A DNA stretch of 64,000 nt from Streptomyces albofaciens JCM 4342 (lineage in GTDB: Bacteria > Actinomycetota > Actinomycetes > Streptomycetales > Streptomycetaceae). The stretch is from contig NZ_PDCM01000002.1 of assembly GCF_008634025.1 (NCBI RefSeq), forward strand, positions 2,629,001-2,693,000. Reading direction: 5' to 3'. Positions within the stretch are counted from its first letter, which is position 1, and every line of letters begins with the position of its first letter. The notes under the pieces were generated by a model that saw only the letters and a list, made by a program, of their open reading frames with translations, searched no databases and was not told the DNA's origin. Both the position numbers and the translations under genes were made by a program. Below are positions 45,871 to 55,446 of this stretch, in pieces.

Positions 45871-46077
45871 TCAGGTGAGCGCGGGCTCCGCCTGGGGTAC
45901 GTCGATGCTCTCCAGCATCGAGTCGTCGTGACGTGCGGCAGCGGACAGCATGTCGTTCTCGGCCTGCATCCGGATGAGCTCGGATTCCAGGTCCTGGACG
46001 CGCTGCTGAAGCCGTCGCATCTCGGAGAGGACTCGGGGGTCGGAGCCGCCGACGTAACCGAGAAGCGCCTTTGCCAT
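45871..46077 (-). CDS. Short conserved Streptomyces protein with coiled coil
   Basis: 68 residues from the ATG at 46077: MAKALLGYVGGSDPRVLSEM, then a leucine-rich coiled coil (RRLQQRVQDLESELIRMQAE) and an acidic end (SIDVPQAEPALT). I recognise it as a protein conserved upstream of smc in Streptomyces. There is no catalytic motif, signal peptide or membrane segment. The coiled coil suggests dimerisation. Function unknown. It is followed by the UUCG-loop terminator. Confidence 0.82.
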   Translation of the reverse strand: MAKALLGYVGGSDPRVLSEMRRLQQRVQDLESELIRMQAENDMLSAAARHDDSMLESIDVPQAEPALT

Positions 46078-46458
46078 GATGGATGGTCCTCCACACTGAG
46101 TGACCGACCGAAGCGGTGTGGGTCGTGAGGGATTCGCACCCGCGGTGCTTGTCATTATCCTGCGAGCTCAATGCCAAACAGCTAAGGTGCGCGGGGCTTC
46201 CAGAGTCTCACCAAAAGGTTTGAGGGTCAACACGATCACGCCCCGTATCCTTGGGCGCCCGGGAGCCCACGGTCACGGCAACGCCGGACCGGCTCCCCAG
46301 AAAAGCGCCTCGGGGGCGTGGAGATCATCCTTACAGCGGCAGCCTTCCATGGGTCGGCCCAGTTGGCAACCACCAGGTCATGACTGCATTGTGCATGTGA
46401 CGGGGACACGCGAAACCGACCCGCGGGCCGGTTCGCCTCTCCCCCGCCCCGCAGCGGG
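46078..46458. other. Gene-free spacer upstream of the short conserved gene
   Basis: 380 bp between the 68-residue gene and acyP, moderately less GC-rich than its surroundings. I see no gene or array. It should contain the promoter of the short gene (leftward). Confidence 0.3.
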
Positions 46459-46740
46459 TCAGCGGATGGCGAAGCCGTCGTACCCGCCGCGCGGAGTGTC
46501 CCAGATCTCAGTCACCCCTTCGACGCGCCCGGGCGTGTCGCCGGTCCGCAGCCACTCCAGGAGTTCTTCGCAGCGCTCGCGCGCGCCCTCGGCGACCACC
46601 TGTACCCGGCCGTCGCCGAGGTTGGAGGCGAAACCGGCGAGACCGCCGATGCGCAGGGCGTTGGCCCGGGTGAACCACCGGAAGCCGACACCTTGGACCC
46701 GGCCGCGCACCCAGGCCGTCAGGCGGACATCTTCGTTCAT
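46459..46740 (-). CDS. acyP: Acylphosphatase
   Basis: 93 residues, the normal length. Hydrolyses acyl phosphates to carboxylate and phosphate. The two active-site motifs are present: [15 protein letters not shown] with the phosphate-binding loop and catalytic Arg (Arg21), and [17 protein letters not shown] with the catalytic Asn. In S. coelicolor the same gene lies near smc. Single gene, followed by a 380-bp spacer. Confidence 0.95.
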   Translation of the reverse strand: MNEDVRLTAWVRGRVQGVGFRWFTRANALRIGGLAGFASNLGDGRVQVVAEGARERCEELLEWLRTGDTPGRVEGVTEIWDTPRGGYDGFAIR

Positions 46741-46818
46741 GTCTGCACGTTAACCGGCCAATTGCCCGGCGAGCACATCCGCCCCACGTGGCATGGCGTA
46801 CAGTCGCCCGGCAACGGG

Positions 46819-46836
46819 CTCACCCTTACGGGTGAG
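46819..46836 (+). promoter_or_regulatory. Small hairpin in the CAP-protein leader
   Basis: CTCACCC (46819-46825), TTAC loop, GGGTGAG (46830-46836), about 40 bases before the start of the CAP-domain gene. It is a clean seven-base stem in the 5' leader. It does not match a riboswitch class that I can name. Confidence 0.3.
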
Positions 46837-46874
46837 GCACGTTGACGCTCGTGTGGACAGAAGGAAGGCAGTGG

Positions 46875-47855
46875 ATGGGCCGCCATCGACGCTCCGCTCC
46901 CGCATCGCCCGAAGCCGCCGGAGCCGCGGACCGGACCGGGCCACCGGCCGCCGCGCACCCCGCGTCCGCCGGCCGCCACCGCGGTCACCGCTCCGCGCGC
47001 GACCGGCACACCGCTCCGGTACGCACCGGACTGCTCGGCGCCTCGGCCGCCGTGGCGATGGGCGCCGTGGCCGTCGCCTCGGGACTGCTGCCCGGCGGCA
47101 GCCAGTACGACTGGAACGGCAGCGGCGGCGCCGGGGAACGCGTGCGCGCGGGCTCCCTGCCGACCGCGTCGACGCCCGACGCGGCGTCCGTGACACCCTC
47201 GGACCGCGGCACCGGCCAGGCCAGCCGCGGTGAGGCACGCCCCGGCATCCCGGAGCGGGAACGCCCCGCACCGGCCGCCACCCCGTCGGCCGCCCCGGCC
47301 TCCCGGCAGCCTTCCGCCCCCGCGGACACCGACACCGACACCGACACCGGCGCAGGCACCGGTACGGGCGTCGGCACCGACCGGGACCGTACGGAACGGC
47401 CGGGCCGTACGGTCCCGTCGTCCTCCGCCGCGCCCTCGAAGACCGCCCCGAGCGCCACCGCCGCACCCGACACCACGCCCTCGACCGCCGAATCCCAGGT
47501 GCTGGCCCTGGTCAACCAGGAGCGCGCCAAGGCCGGCTGCTCCCCGCTGACCGCCGACCGCCAACTGGGCGGTCTGGCCCGCGACTTCAGCGCCGACATG
47601 GCGCGGCGCGGCTTCTTCGACCACACCGACCCGGACGGCCGCAGCCCGTGGGACCGGGCCAAGGCCGCGGGCATAGAGGGTCTCGGCGGCGAGAACATAG
47701 CCCGCGGCCAGGCCGACGCCCGCGCGGTGATGGACACCTGGATGCACAGCTCCGGGCACCGCGCCAACATCCTCAACTGCGAGTACAAAACCCTGGGAGT
47801 CGGCGTCCACTTCGGCTCCGGCGGCCCTTGGTGGACGCAGGACTTCGGCTTCTGA
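46875..47855 (+). CDS. Secreted CAP-domain (SCP/PR1-like) protein
   Basis: 326 residues from the ATG at 46875 (GGAAGG six bases upstream). A basic N-terminus precedes one hydrophobic segment (LLGASAAVAMGAVAVASGLL, about 59-78), a signal peptide or membrane anchor. Then comes a long Thr/Asp/Pro/Ser-rich linker with a TDTDTDTGAGTGTG repeat. The C-terminal CAP domain (about 210-326) has QVLALVNQERAKAG, ARRGFFDHTDPDGRSP, GGENIARG, MDTWMHSSGHRANILN and WWTQDFGF, all typical of bacterial CAP proteins. Probably extracellular; function in the envelope unknown. Confidence 0.9.
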   Translation: MGRHRRSAPASPEAAGAADRTGPPAAAHPASAGRHRGHRSARDRHTAPVRTGLLGASAAVAMGAVAVASGLLPGGSQYDWNGSGGAGERVRAGSLPTASTPDAASVTPSDRGTGQASRGEARPGIPERERPAPAATPSAAPASRQPSAPADTDTDTDTGAGTGTGVGTDRDRTERPGRTVPSSSAAPSKTAPSATAAPDTTPSTAESQVLALVNQERAKAGCSPLTADRQLGGLARDFSADMARRGFFDHTDPDGRSPWDRAKAAGIEGLGGENIARGQADARAVMDTWMHSSGHRANILNCEYKTLGVGVHFGSGGPWWTQDFGF

Positions 47856-47904
47856 CCCGGCCCGGACGGTAACCGGCAGGCCGATCCTCTTCTGCTGGGC
47901 GCGC

Positions 47905-48018
47905 ACCGGCGGGCCGGTCCTCACCCGCCGGGCGACAACCGGTGGGCCGGTCCACTCCTTCCGGGCGGGCACCGGCGGGCCGGTCCTCACCTGCTTGGGC
48001 GGGCGCCGACGGGCCGCC
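47905..48018. repeat. About 3.5 units of a 33-bp repeat
   Basis: ACCGGCGGGCCGGTCC-like cores at 47905, 47938 and 47971, with a degenerate fourth copy near 48005, at a constant 33-bp spacing. The array fills the gap between the CAP gene and the convergent 78-residue gene. No function is evident; the inverted symmetry inside the core could form hairpins. Confidence 0.6.
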
Positions 48019-48046
48019 TTCTCCGGTCCGGGCGGCCGACGGCGGG

Positions 48047-48283
48047 TCAGCCCTCCGCCTGCTCCGGCAGGCTCTCCCACTCCGGCCCGTCGCGGTAGAG
48101 CTCGTAGTCGTGCTCGGCGGCGATCTCCTCCGCGTGGGCGCGGCTGCGCACGGTGACCTCGTGCCGCTCGCTGACCACCTCTCCGTGTACGCCGCCCTCT
48201 TCGACCACCTCGATCGCGTGTGTCTCGTACACGACGCTGCCGGGCGCCGCCGAGCTCCAGACCAGATGCATGCTCGTCGCCAT
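48047..48283 (-). CDS. Small conserved hypothetical protein
   Basis: 78 residues, MATSMHLVWSSAAPGSVVYE at the start, ending in acidic YELYRDGPEWESLPEQAEG. Sequence is regular and strand-rich (ETHAIEVVEEGG, GEVVSERHEVTVRSRAHAEE), without a known motif, signal or membrane segment. It resembles small proteins found in this position in Streptomyces, but I cannot name a family. Composition is codon-like, and it is not overlapped by any other convincing gene. Confidence 0.65.
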   Translation of the reverse strand: MATSMHLVWSSAAPGSVVYETHAIEVVEEGGVHGEVVSERHEVTVRSRAHAEEIAAEHDYELYRDGPEWESLPEQAEG

Positions 48284-48468
48284 CGGATCCCAACCTCCGA
48301 AGGTATGGCCCCCTGGCTACAGGGTCGCATCTTCATCCGCACGAAAGCACGCGTATGCGGGTGGGTCGGCGTGTACAGGCCCCCGCGTACGGGCGGCACG
48401 CGCGGAACGGGGCGCGCGGGCCGGGCGCGCAGGTCGTCCACGGGCGCCCGGCATCCGCGGGAGGCGGA

Positions 48469-49119
48469 TCAGGCGGCGACCGCGGCGCGGCCGGCGGCGT
48501 AGACCGCGGCCTGGGAGGCGACCCGGCGGCCGAGGTGTTCGGCGGTGGCTATGTCGGCCTTGTGGACGCCGTCCGGGCCCCGGTCGCTGTCGGTCTGGGC
48601 GCCGGCGCCCAGGAAGATGCCGAGGCGGTTGAGGTCGTTCTCGGAAGCGGTGGTGGAGTTCCAGCCGGGCAGCAGGCCGAGGTTGACCCAGTGCATGCCG
48701 TGCTGGGCGGCCAGTACGGTGAAGAACTGCAGGGTGTGCAGCTTGTCGCCGCTCTTGGAGCCGGAGTTGGTGAAGCCCGCCGCCAGCTTGTCCTGCCAGG
48801 CGCGGGTCGCCCAGCGCTTCGAGGTGGCCTCGGCGAAGACGTGGAAGGCTCCGGAGGCGGTGCCCATGTAGGTCGGCGAGCCGAAGACGATCGCGTCGGC
48901 GGCGTCGAGCAGCTCCCACTGCTCCTCGGTGATCTCGTCGACCTTGACCAGGTGGACGGTCGCCCCGGCCTCGGCGGCACCGTCGCGCACCGCCTCGGCG
49001 AGCACCGCGGTGTGACCGAAGCCCGAGTGATAGGCGATGGCGACGGCCGGGGCGGCGAAGGAGGAGGCGGAGGAGGAAAGGGAGGCGGCGGAAGAAGCGG
49101 TCGGGGTGGGCGTGGTCAT
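48469..49119 (-). CDS. Flavodoxin-family NAD(P)H-dependent oxidoreductase
   Basis: 216 residues. After a Ser/Ala-rich first 20 residues comes a WrbA/flavodoxin-like fold: AIAYHSGFGHTAVLAEAVRDG (FMN phosphate loop), DAIVFGSPTYMGTASGAFHVF, DKLAAGFTNSGSKSGDKLHTLQF and LLPGWNS. Such enzymes reduce quinones or other electrophiles with FMN. It is divergent from the HxlR gene 114 bp away, and this pairing (HxlR plus reductase) commonly responds to quinones, diamide or aldehydes. Regulation by HxlR is inferred from that layout. Confidence 0.9.
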   Translation of the reverse strand: MTTPTPTASSAASLSSSASSFAAPAVAIAYHSGFGHTAVLAEAVRDGAAEAGATVHLVKVDEITEEQWELLDAADAIVFGSPTYMGTASGAFHVFAEATSKRWATRAWQDKLAAGFTNSGSKSGDKLHTLQFFTVLAAQHGMHWVNLGLLPGWNSTTASENDLNRLGIFLGAGAQTDSDRGPDGVHKADIATAEHLGRRVASQAAVYAAGRAAVAA

Positions 49120-49164
49120 GGCGGAGCTCCTCGGGATCGTGCCGCGCTGCGCGGCTTCACTACC

Positions 49165-49191
49165 GAAAGGAAAGCACTAACTTTCAGAAAG
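49165..49191. promoter_or_regulatory. Candidate HxlR operator between the divergent genes
   Basis: In the 114-bp divergent spacer, GAAAG (49165-49169), GAAAG (49170-49174), CTTTC (49181-49185) and GAAAG (49187-49191) form overlapping inverted repeats. CTTTCAGAAAG is a perfect 11-bp palindrome, in an AT-rich patch unlike its surroundings. HxlR-family regulators usually bind palindromes in exactly this position between themselves and their target gene. Confidence 0.45.
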
Positions 49192-49233
49192 CGCAATAGC
49201 CTGGTGAGCGCTGTGCGGGAGTACGCTGGTGGT

Positions 49234-49677
49234 ATGACGCATCAGGGCGGCTCGCAGCAGGCGAAGCAGGTGACGCAGGTCCCGAACGTCGGGATGGAGC
49301 TGGCGACGGACGTGGCGTTCGACGTCTTCGCGCGTACGTGTCCGTCCCGCGACACGCTCAAGCACGTCACCGATCGCTGGGGCAGCCTGACGCTGGGCGC
49401 GCTGCACGACGGCACGTTCCGCTTCAACGAGCTGCGGCGGCGGGTGGACGGCGTCAGCGAGAAGATGCTGTCGCAGACCCTGCACGCCCTGGAGCGCGAC
49501 GGGCTGGTGCATCGTGAGGCGCAGCCGACCAACCCTCCGCGGGTGGACTACGAACTGACGCCGCTGGGGCGGGAGGTGGCCGAGCGGCTGCTCGGTCTCA
49601 TCGATCTGCTGGAGAGCCGGATGCCGTCGGTACTGGCGGCCCAGGAACGGTACGACGCGGCACGCGCGGAGTCCTGA
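49234..49677 (+). CDS. HxlR-family transcriptional regulator
   Basis: 147 residues from the ATG at 49234. The winged-helix HxlR domain is complete: TLKHVTDRWGSLTLGALHDG, RFNELRRRVDGVSEKMLSQT, LHALERDGLVHREAQPTNP, then RVDYELTPLGREV. Residue Cys36 (RTCPSRDTLKHV) corresponds to the N-terminal cysteine used for sensing in some redox-responsive members. It is divergent from the flavodoxin-like reductase, its probable target. Confidence 0.93.
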   Translation: MTHQGGSQQAKQVTQVPNVGMELATDVAFDVFARTCPSRDTLKHVTDRWGSLTLGALHDGTFRFNELRRRVDGVSEKMLSQTLHALERDGLVHREAQPTNPPRVDYELTPLGREVAERLLGLIDLLESRMPSVLAAQERYDAARAES

Positions 49678-49764
49678 GGCCCGTCCCACCGAGGCACCGC
49701 CGGGCGCGGCGCTGCACGAGCCGCGGGGGCGGCTGACCGTAGGCGGCCAGGCAGGCCCACGCGC

Positions 49765-49872
49765 CGCCGCGGTTCACAGCCGTCTCGCCCATGAGGGAAG
49801 GGCCACTCGCTCAACGTCCGCCGCGGTTCACAGCCGCCTCGCCCATGCGGGGAGGACCGCTCGCTCAACGTC
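49765..49872. repeat. Two 54-bp tandem units after hxlR
   Basis: A 54-bp unit starting CGCCGCGGTTCACAGCCG at 49765 is repeated at 49819 with about eight mismatches, and a third copy starts but decays after 49872. It lies in the gap between the HxlR and mutM stops. A minus-strand frame through it would encode an 18-residue repeat, but I see no gene. Confidence 0.7.
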
Positions 49873-49946
49873 CGCCTCGCCGCCCCGGCGCCTGTCCAGA
49901 CGGCTCGTACCACGGACTGCCGCGTCAACCGCCGACTGCCGCGTCA

Positions 49947-50000
49947 CCCACCGAGGCGCCGTTGACCGTCGAGGCGCCGTCGACCACCGAGGCACCCGCG
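49947..50000. repeat. Three 18-bp units beside mutM
   Basis: CCCACCGAGGCGCCGTTG (49947-49964), ACCGTCGAGGCGCCGTCG (49965-49982) and ACCACCGAGGCACCCGCG (49983-50000), with further decay up to the mutM stop at 50047. It is the fourth place in this window with an 18-bp tandem period. Confidence 0.65.
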
Positions 50001-50046
50001 GCCGCCGAAGAACTCCGCCAGCCGACCGCTGAGGCCGCGTCGACCG

Positions 50047-50907
50047 CTAAGGCCGCGGCGGCCGCTGGCAGCGCGGGCAGAAGTAGCTGGACCGGTTCAT
50101 CCAGGGGCGGCGGCGTATCGCCGTACCGCAGCGGCGGCACGGTTCGTCCTCGCGCCCGTAGGCGTCCAGCGACCGCTCGAAGTAGCCCGACTCGCCGTTG
50201 ACGTTCACGTAGAGGCTGTCGAAGCTGGTGCCTCCGACGGCGAGCGCGGCGCTCATCACGTCCCGGATGTGGCCGAGCAGCTCGGCGGTACGGGGGCGGG
50301 TGAAGGTGGCGGTCGGCCGGTCGTAGTGGAGGCGGGAGCGCCACAGCGCCTCGTCGGCGTAGATGTTGCCGACGCCGCTGATCAGCGACTGGTCGAGGAG
50401 CGCGCGCTTGACGGTGGTACGGCGGCGGCGCAGCGCCTCGTGGAAGGCGGCGTCGTCGAAGGCCGGGTCGAGCGGGTCGCGCGCGATGTGGGCGATCACG
50501 TCGGGCAGCCCCTCGGGGTCGCCCGGCACCGCGTCGTGCAGCGACAGACCGCCGAAGGTCCGCTGGTCGACGAAGCGCAGTTCGGTGCCGGCGTCGTCGT
50601 CGAAGGTGAAGCGGACCCGCAGGTGCTTCTCGTCCGGGGCGTCCTGCGGCTGGACCAGGAGCTGCCCGCTCATGCCCAGGTGGGCCAGGACGGACAGGCC
50701 GTCGGTGACCGGCAGCCACAGGTACTTGCCGCGCCGCCGGGCCTCGCCGATGCGCTGCCCCTTCAGGCGCGTGGCGAAGTCCACGGCGCCCGCCGTGTGC
50801 CGGCGGACCGCCCGCGGGTGCCGCACCTCGACCTCGGCGACGGTTCGTCCCCGTACCCAGCGCTCCAGTCCGCGGCGTACGACCTCGACCTCGGGCAGCT
50901 CGGGCAC
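50047..50907 (-). CDS. mutM: Formamidopyrimidine-DNA glycosylase Fpg/MutM
   Basis: 286 residues from the GTG at 50907 (GAGGAG just upstream). The N-terminus [15 protein letters not shown] provides the catalytic Pro2/Glu3; Lys57-type base-binding region [15 protein letters not shown] and the HLGMSGQL stretch follow. The helix-two-turn-helix is [17 protein letters not shown], and the C-terminal zinc finger is [10 protein letters not shown] ... CPRCQ with all four cysteines. It removes 8-oxoguanine and nicks the strand. Next on the same strand is rnc, with a 226-bp spacer. Confidence 0.96.
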   Translation of the reverse strand: MPELPEVEVVRRGLERWVRGRTVAEVEVRHPRAVRRHTAGAVDFATRLKGQRIGEARRRGKYLWLPVTDGLSVLAHLGMSGQLLVQPQDAPDEKHLRVRFTFDDDAGTELRFVDQRTFGGLSLHDAVPGDPEGLPDVIAHIARDPLDPAFDDAAFHEALRRRRTTVKRALLDQSLISGVGNIYADEALWRSRLHYDRPTATFTRPRTAELLGHIRDVMSAALAVGGTSFDSLYVNVNGESGYFERSLDAYGREDEPCRRCGTAIRRRPWMNRSSYFCPRCQRPPRP

Positions 50908-51133
50908 GGCTCTCCTCGTCAGGGAGCGTCCGCGTGGACGGCGGACGCGGTACGGATGGGGTGCGCGGGCCGGGTACGGCGGCGCGCAAAGGCCTGGGCG
51001 AGCGCGTACAGCGGCGCGCAAGGCCCCCGGCGGAGCCCTCACCACGCGCGCACGCCCCCGTAAAACACTGTCCGGCCGCCCACCCCGCGCAGGGAACCCC
51101 CACTCAGGACGGACGGCCGGCAGCGCGTGAACC

Positions 51134-51961
51134 TCAGCCGACGACGGGCGGTTCCCCGGCCGGGGGAACCACCGGCTCCCCGGCCGGCGGCGCGTCCGCG
51201 GCCCGCTCGGCCGCTTCGTCCGCCGCCGCGCGGATCGCCCGCCAGGCGGACTCGGCCGCCTGCTGTTCGGCTTCCTTCTTGCTGCGGCCGGTGCCGGTGC
51301 CGTACGAGACACCACCGACGCGGGCAGCAGCAGTGAAGGTCTTCTCGTGGTCCGGACCGGTCTCGCTGACCAGGTACTCCGGCACACCGAGACCCTCGGT
51401 CGCGGTCAGCTCCTGGAGGCTGGTCTTCCAGTCCAGGCCGGCACCGAGGCCGGCGGACTTCTCGATGAGCGGGTCGAAGAGCCGGTGCACCAGCTCGGCA
51501 GCCGCGTCGAGACCCTGGTCGAGATAGACCGCGCCGATCACCGCTTCGAGGGTGTCGGCCAGGATGGATGCCTTGTTGCGGCCGCCGGTGCCCTCTTCGC
51601 CCCGGCCGAGGCGGATGAAGGCGCCGAGGTCGAGGCCGCGGCCCACTTCGGCGAGCGCCCGCGAGTTGACCACCGCGGCCCGCAGCTTGGCCAGCTGGCC
51701 TTCGGGCAGGTCGGGGTGGGTGCGGTACAGCGTGTCCGTGACCACCAGGCCGAGCACCGAGTCCCCGAGGAACTCCAGCCGCTCGTTGGTGGGCAGGCCG
51801 CCGTTCTCGTACGCGTACGAGCGGTGCGTCAGCGCACGCACCAGAAGGGCGGACTCGAGCTGGTACCCGAGCCGCCCTTCCAGAAGCGTGTGGGACGAGG
51901 CCGTGTCCGCCGGTGCCGTTTCAGCCGCGCGCTTGCGGGGAGACGTATGGGCGTCTGACAT
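51134..51961 (-). CDS. rnc: Ribonuclease III
   Basis: 275 residues from the ATG at 51961. Catalytic domain with the signature [18 protein letters not shown] (about 60-77) and the second metal-binding Glu region [15 protein letters not shown]; then a double-stranded-RNA binding domain ([35 protein letters not shown]). A Pro/Ala tail follows. RNase III processes rRNA precursors; its S. coelicolor counterpart (absB) is needed for antibiotic production. It lies 19 bp after rpmF, in the usual DUF177-rpmF-rnc order. Confidence 0.96.
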   Translation of the reverse strand: MSDAHTSPRKRAAETAPADTASSHTLLEGRLGYQLESALLVRALTHRSYAYENGGLPTNERLEFLGDSVLGLVVTDTLYRTHPDLPEGQLAKLRAAVVNSRALAEVGRGLDLGAFIRLGRGEEGTGGRNKASILADTLEAVIGAVYLDQGLDAAAELVHRLFDPLIEKSAGLGAGLDWKTSLQELTATEGLGVPEYLVSETGPDHEKTFTAAARVGGVSYGTGTGRSKKEAEQQAAESAWRAIRAAADEAAERAADAPPAGEPVVPPAGEPPVVG

Positions 51962-51980
51962 AGAGCCTGTCACCAGCCGA

Positions 51981-52154
51981 TCAGACCTCGAGGACCTGTC
52001 GCTTGTTGTAGGTGCCGCAGCTCGGGCACGCGATGTGCTGCTGCTTCGGCTCGTGGCAGCGCTCGCACGCCACCAGGGTGGGGACCGCAGCCTTCCACTG
52101 CGACCGGCGGTGGCGCGTGTTGCTGCGCGACATCTTCCGCTTCGGAACAGCCAC
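51981..52154 (-). CDS. rpmF: 50S ribosomal protein bL32
   Basis: 57 residues from a GTG at 52154: [20 protein letters not shown] at the start, [18 protein letters not shown] in the middle, ending RQVLEV. The four cysteines (CERC, CPSC) make the zinc-binding form of bL32. It starts two bases after the DUF177 gene stop and precedes rnc by 19 bp, the conserved order. It is too short to be found by length-filtered gene calling. Confidence 0.96.
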   Translation of the reverse strand: MAVPKRKMSRSNTRHRRSQWKAAVPTLVACERCHEPKQQHIACPSCGTYNKRQVLEV

Positions 52155-52156
52155 GG

Positions 52157-52840
52157 CTACTTCTCCTGCTTCTCGGCGGCGCGCGCTGATTCAGGCCCGT
52201 CGCCGCTCATGTTTTCGTCCTTCTCGCCGTCCGGGTCGGTGGCGAGTCCCTGCAGTGCCGCCCAACGGATGTCGACGGCGTCGTGGTGGTGGTCCGGGTC
52301 GTCCGCGAGCCGCTCTCCGCACTGGGAGCACAGGCCCGGGCAGTCGTCCCGGCACACCGGCTGCATCGGCAGTGCGAGCACCACCGCATCACGCAGCACG
52401 GGTTCGAGGTCGAACAGGTCGTCCTCAAGGAAGAGCGTGTCCTCCTCTTCCTCGGCGTCGTCGCCCGGCTCCGCGGTGCGGGTCCTGGCATCGGCGTCGG
52501 GGTAGGAGAACATCTCCTGGAAGTCCGCTACGAGCTCACGCTCCAGCGGCTCCAGACACCTTACGCACTCCCCCTGGACCGATGCACGGCCGGTACCTGT
52601 GACAAGCACCCCGTCCATGACGGATTCCAGGCGGAAGTCGAGTTCCACCGGCGTGCCCTCGGGCACCCCGATGACCTCGTTGCCGAGGTCCCGGGGGGCC
52701 TCGACGGTGCGGGAGAGCCGCTGCAGCGCACCGGGACGACGTCCCAGATCGCGCGTGTCGAACACGAGCGGGGAACGATGGTCGAGGCGGGCGTTGATGG
52801 CTTCCTGCTTTCTACGCTGACGTACGGGCCACCCGTTCAC
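52157..52840 (-). CDS. DUF177 (YceD-like) protein
   Basis: 227 residues from a GTG at 52840. DUF177 proteins precede rpmF throughout bacteria and are linked to 23S rRNA/large-subunit assembly. The conserved core is [20 protein letters not shown] near the N-terminus, [39 protein letters not shown] with its cysteines and [10 protein letters not shown]. It has an acidic stretch ([17 protein letters not shown]). The start is uncertain: homologues begin near NARLDHR, where an ATC codon stands after AGCAGGAAGCC, so the true start may be a rare ATC or this upstream GTG. Confidence 0.88.
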   Translation of the reverse strand: MNGWPVRQRRKQEAINARLDHRSPLVFDTRDLGRRPGALQRLSRTVEAPRDLGNEVIGVPEGTPVELDFRLESVMDGVLVTGTGRASVQGECVRCLEPLERELVADFQEMFSYPDADARTRTAEPGDDAEEEEDTLFLEDDLFDLEPVLRDAVVLALPMQPVCRDDCPGLCSQCGERLADDPDHHHDAVDIRWAALQGLATDPDGEKDENMSGDGPESARAAEKQEK

Positions 52841-52925
52841 CGGGGCGAGGCGGGCAGCAGAGATCGCGGACGTACACGCGACCGAAGAGCCAGGATACTG
52901 GAACGGTCCCGATAGGCCCAATCCG

Positions 52926-54023
52926 CTACTGCCGCCCCTCCTCGTACTGCCGCAGCCGGTCGAGATCGATCATGCTCGTGTCGAAGAGGCTGGTCTCGTC
53001 GAGCGCGGCCGGCTGCGGCGCCCGGCCGCCGGGAGCCTGTGCGGGGAGCTGGGTCTCCTGGTGCGGCTGGAGGTAGCCCGTGTTCGGGTCGTAGGGCTGC
53101 TGGTGCTGCTGCTGGGCCTGCGGGTCCGTCCAGCCGTAGCCGTACGGGTCCTGCTGGGCGTACGGGGCCTGCGGATAGCCGTAGGCGTCCTGCTGCTGGT
53201 AGGCCGGGTCGGCGTAGTAGCCCTGCTGGGGGTCGGGCTGCGCCCGGGGCGGCACGGCGGGCTGCGGCGGGGCCTGCGGCTGCGGGGGTACGGGGTCCGC
53301 CAGCTCGGCGAGGCCGGCGAGGTACTCGGCGTCGCCGGTGTGGCCCGGATGCCGGCCGTCGGGCTGCGCGGCGAGGCCGCCCAGCTCGTCCGTCGGCCGG
53401 ACGCCCTGGAGCTTGAGCCGCCCGCGGCCGACCGCCTCCAGGGTCTTGGTCAGCACGGCCTCGAAGGCGCCGAATTTGGCGTCCACGTACCGGTCGGCGC
53501 GCTCCCTGAGGGTCTGCGGGTCGGCGGTGGGCTCGGGCACCTGGATGCCGTCCTCGTCCTCGTGGCCGCCCTCGCCCGGCGCGCGGCCGAGCAGCTTCTC
53601 GCGGCCGCGGTCGACCGAGCCGATGGTCTTGGTCAGGACGACCTCGAAGTTGGCCAGTTTGCTGTCCACGTAGTCGTCGGCCTCGGCGCGGATCTCCTCG
53701 GCCTCGCGGCGGGCCTCGGCCAGGATCCGGTCGGCCTCGGCCCGGGACTGCCGGGCCACCTCGGTGTCGGAGATCAGCGAGCCGCGGTGGGCGTTGGCGG
53801 ACTCGATGATCCGCTCCGCCTCGGCGCGCGCCTCCTCGACCATCTGCTCGCGGCCGCCGAGCAGCTCCTGGGCCTCGGCGAGCGACCCGGGCAGGGCGGC
53901 GCGCACCTCCTCCAGCATGGCGAGCAGCTCGGCGCGGTTGACCACGCACGAGGCCGACATGGGCATGGACCGGGCGCCGCGGACGGTCCTGACGATCTCG
54001 TCGAGCTTCTTCTGCACGTCCAC
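52926..54023 (-). CDS. DivIVA-like coiled-coil protein (cell-division initiation family)
   Basis: 365 residues from a GTG at 54023 (homologues start at DVQKKLDEIV); an upstream GTG at 54098 would add 25. The central part is a charged coiled coil (EQMVEEARAEAERIIESANA, RAEADRILAEARREAEEIRA), followed by two similar modules, YVDSKLANFEVVLTKTIGSV and YVDAKFGAFEAVLTKTLEAV, a visible internal duplication. The C-terminus is a Gln/Pro/Tyr-rich disordered tail (QQGYYADPAYQQQDAYGYPQ). It resembles ATP-synthase-b/DivIVA-like actinobacterial proteins placed near coaD and rnc. Role in polar growth or division is inferred. Confidence 0.83.
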   Translation of the reverse strand: MDVQKKLDEIVRTVRGARSMPMSASCVVNRAELLAMLEEVRAALPGSLAEAQELLGGREQMVEEARAEAERIIESANAHRGSLISDTEVARQSRAEADRILAEARREAEEIRAEADDYVDSKLANFEVVLTKTIGSVDRGREKLLGRAPGEGGHEDEDGIQVPEPTADPQTLRERADRYVDAKFGAFEAVLTKTLEAVGRGRLKLQGVRPTDELGGLAAQPDGRHPGHTGDAEYLAGLAELADPVPPQPQAPPQPAVPPRAQPDPQQGYYADPAYQQQDAYGYPQAPYAQQDPYGYGWTDPQAQQQHQQPYDPNTGYLQPHQETQLPAQAPGGRAPQPAALDETSLFDTSMIDLDRLRQYEEGRQ

Positions 54024-54120
54024 CTTGGACTCGCCACTCTCCGGGTCGGTACGACGGAACGGGGACGACTGTACGTCCACAGACCCTCGCACCGACACCT
54101 GCTGACGAGGCGTCAGGAGA

Positions 54121-55446
<1,326 letters not shown>

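Noticed and set aside
46801..46874. Possible riboswitch (cyclic-di-AMP or cyclic-di-GMP type) before the secreted CAP gene
   Set aside because: Only a single seven-base hairpin is present; neither the ydaO/yuaA core nor the GEMM tetraloop-receptor pattern could be found.
49548..49928. 126-codon minus-strand frame overlapping the end of hxlR
   Set aside because: It overlaps a solid HxlR gene and translates the 54-bp DNA repeat; no family resemblance.
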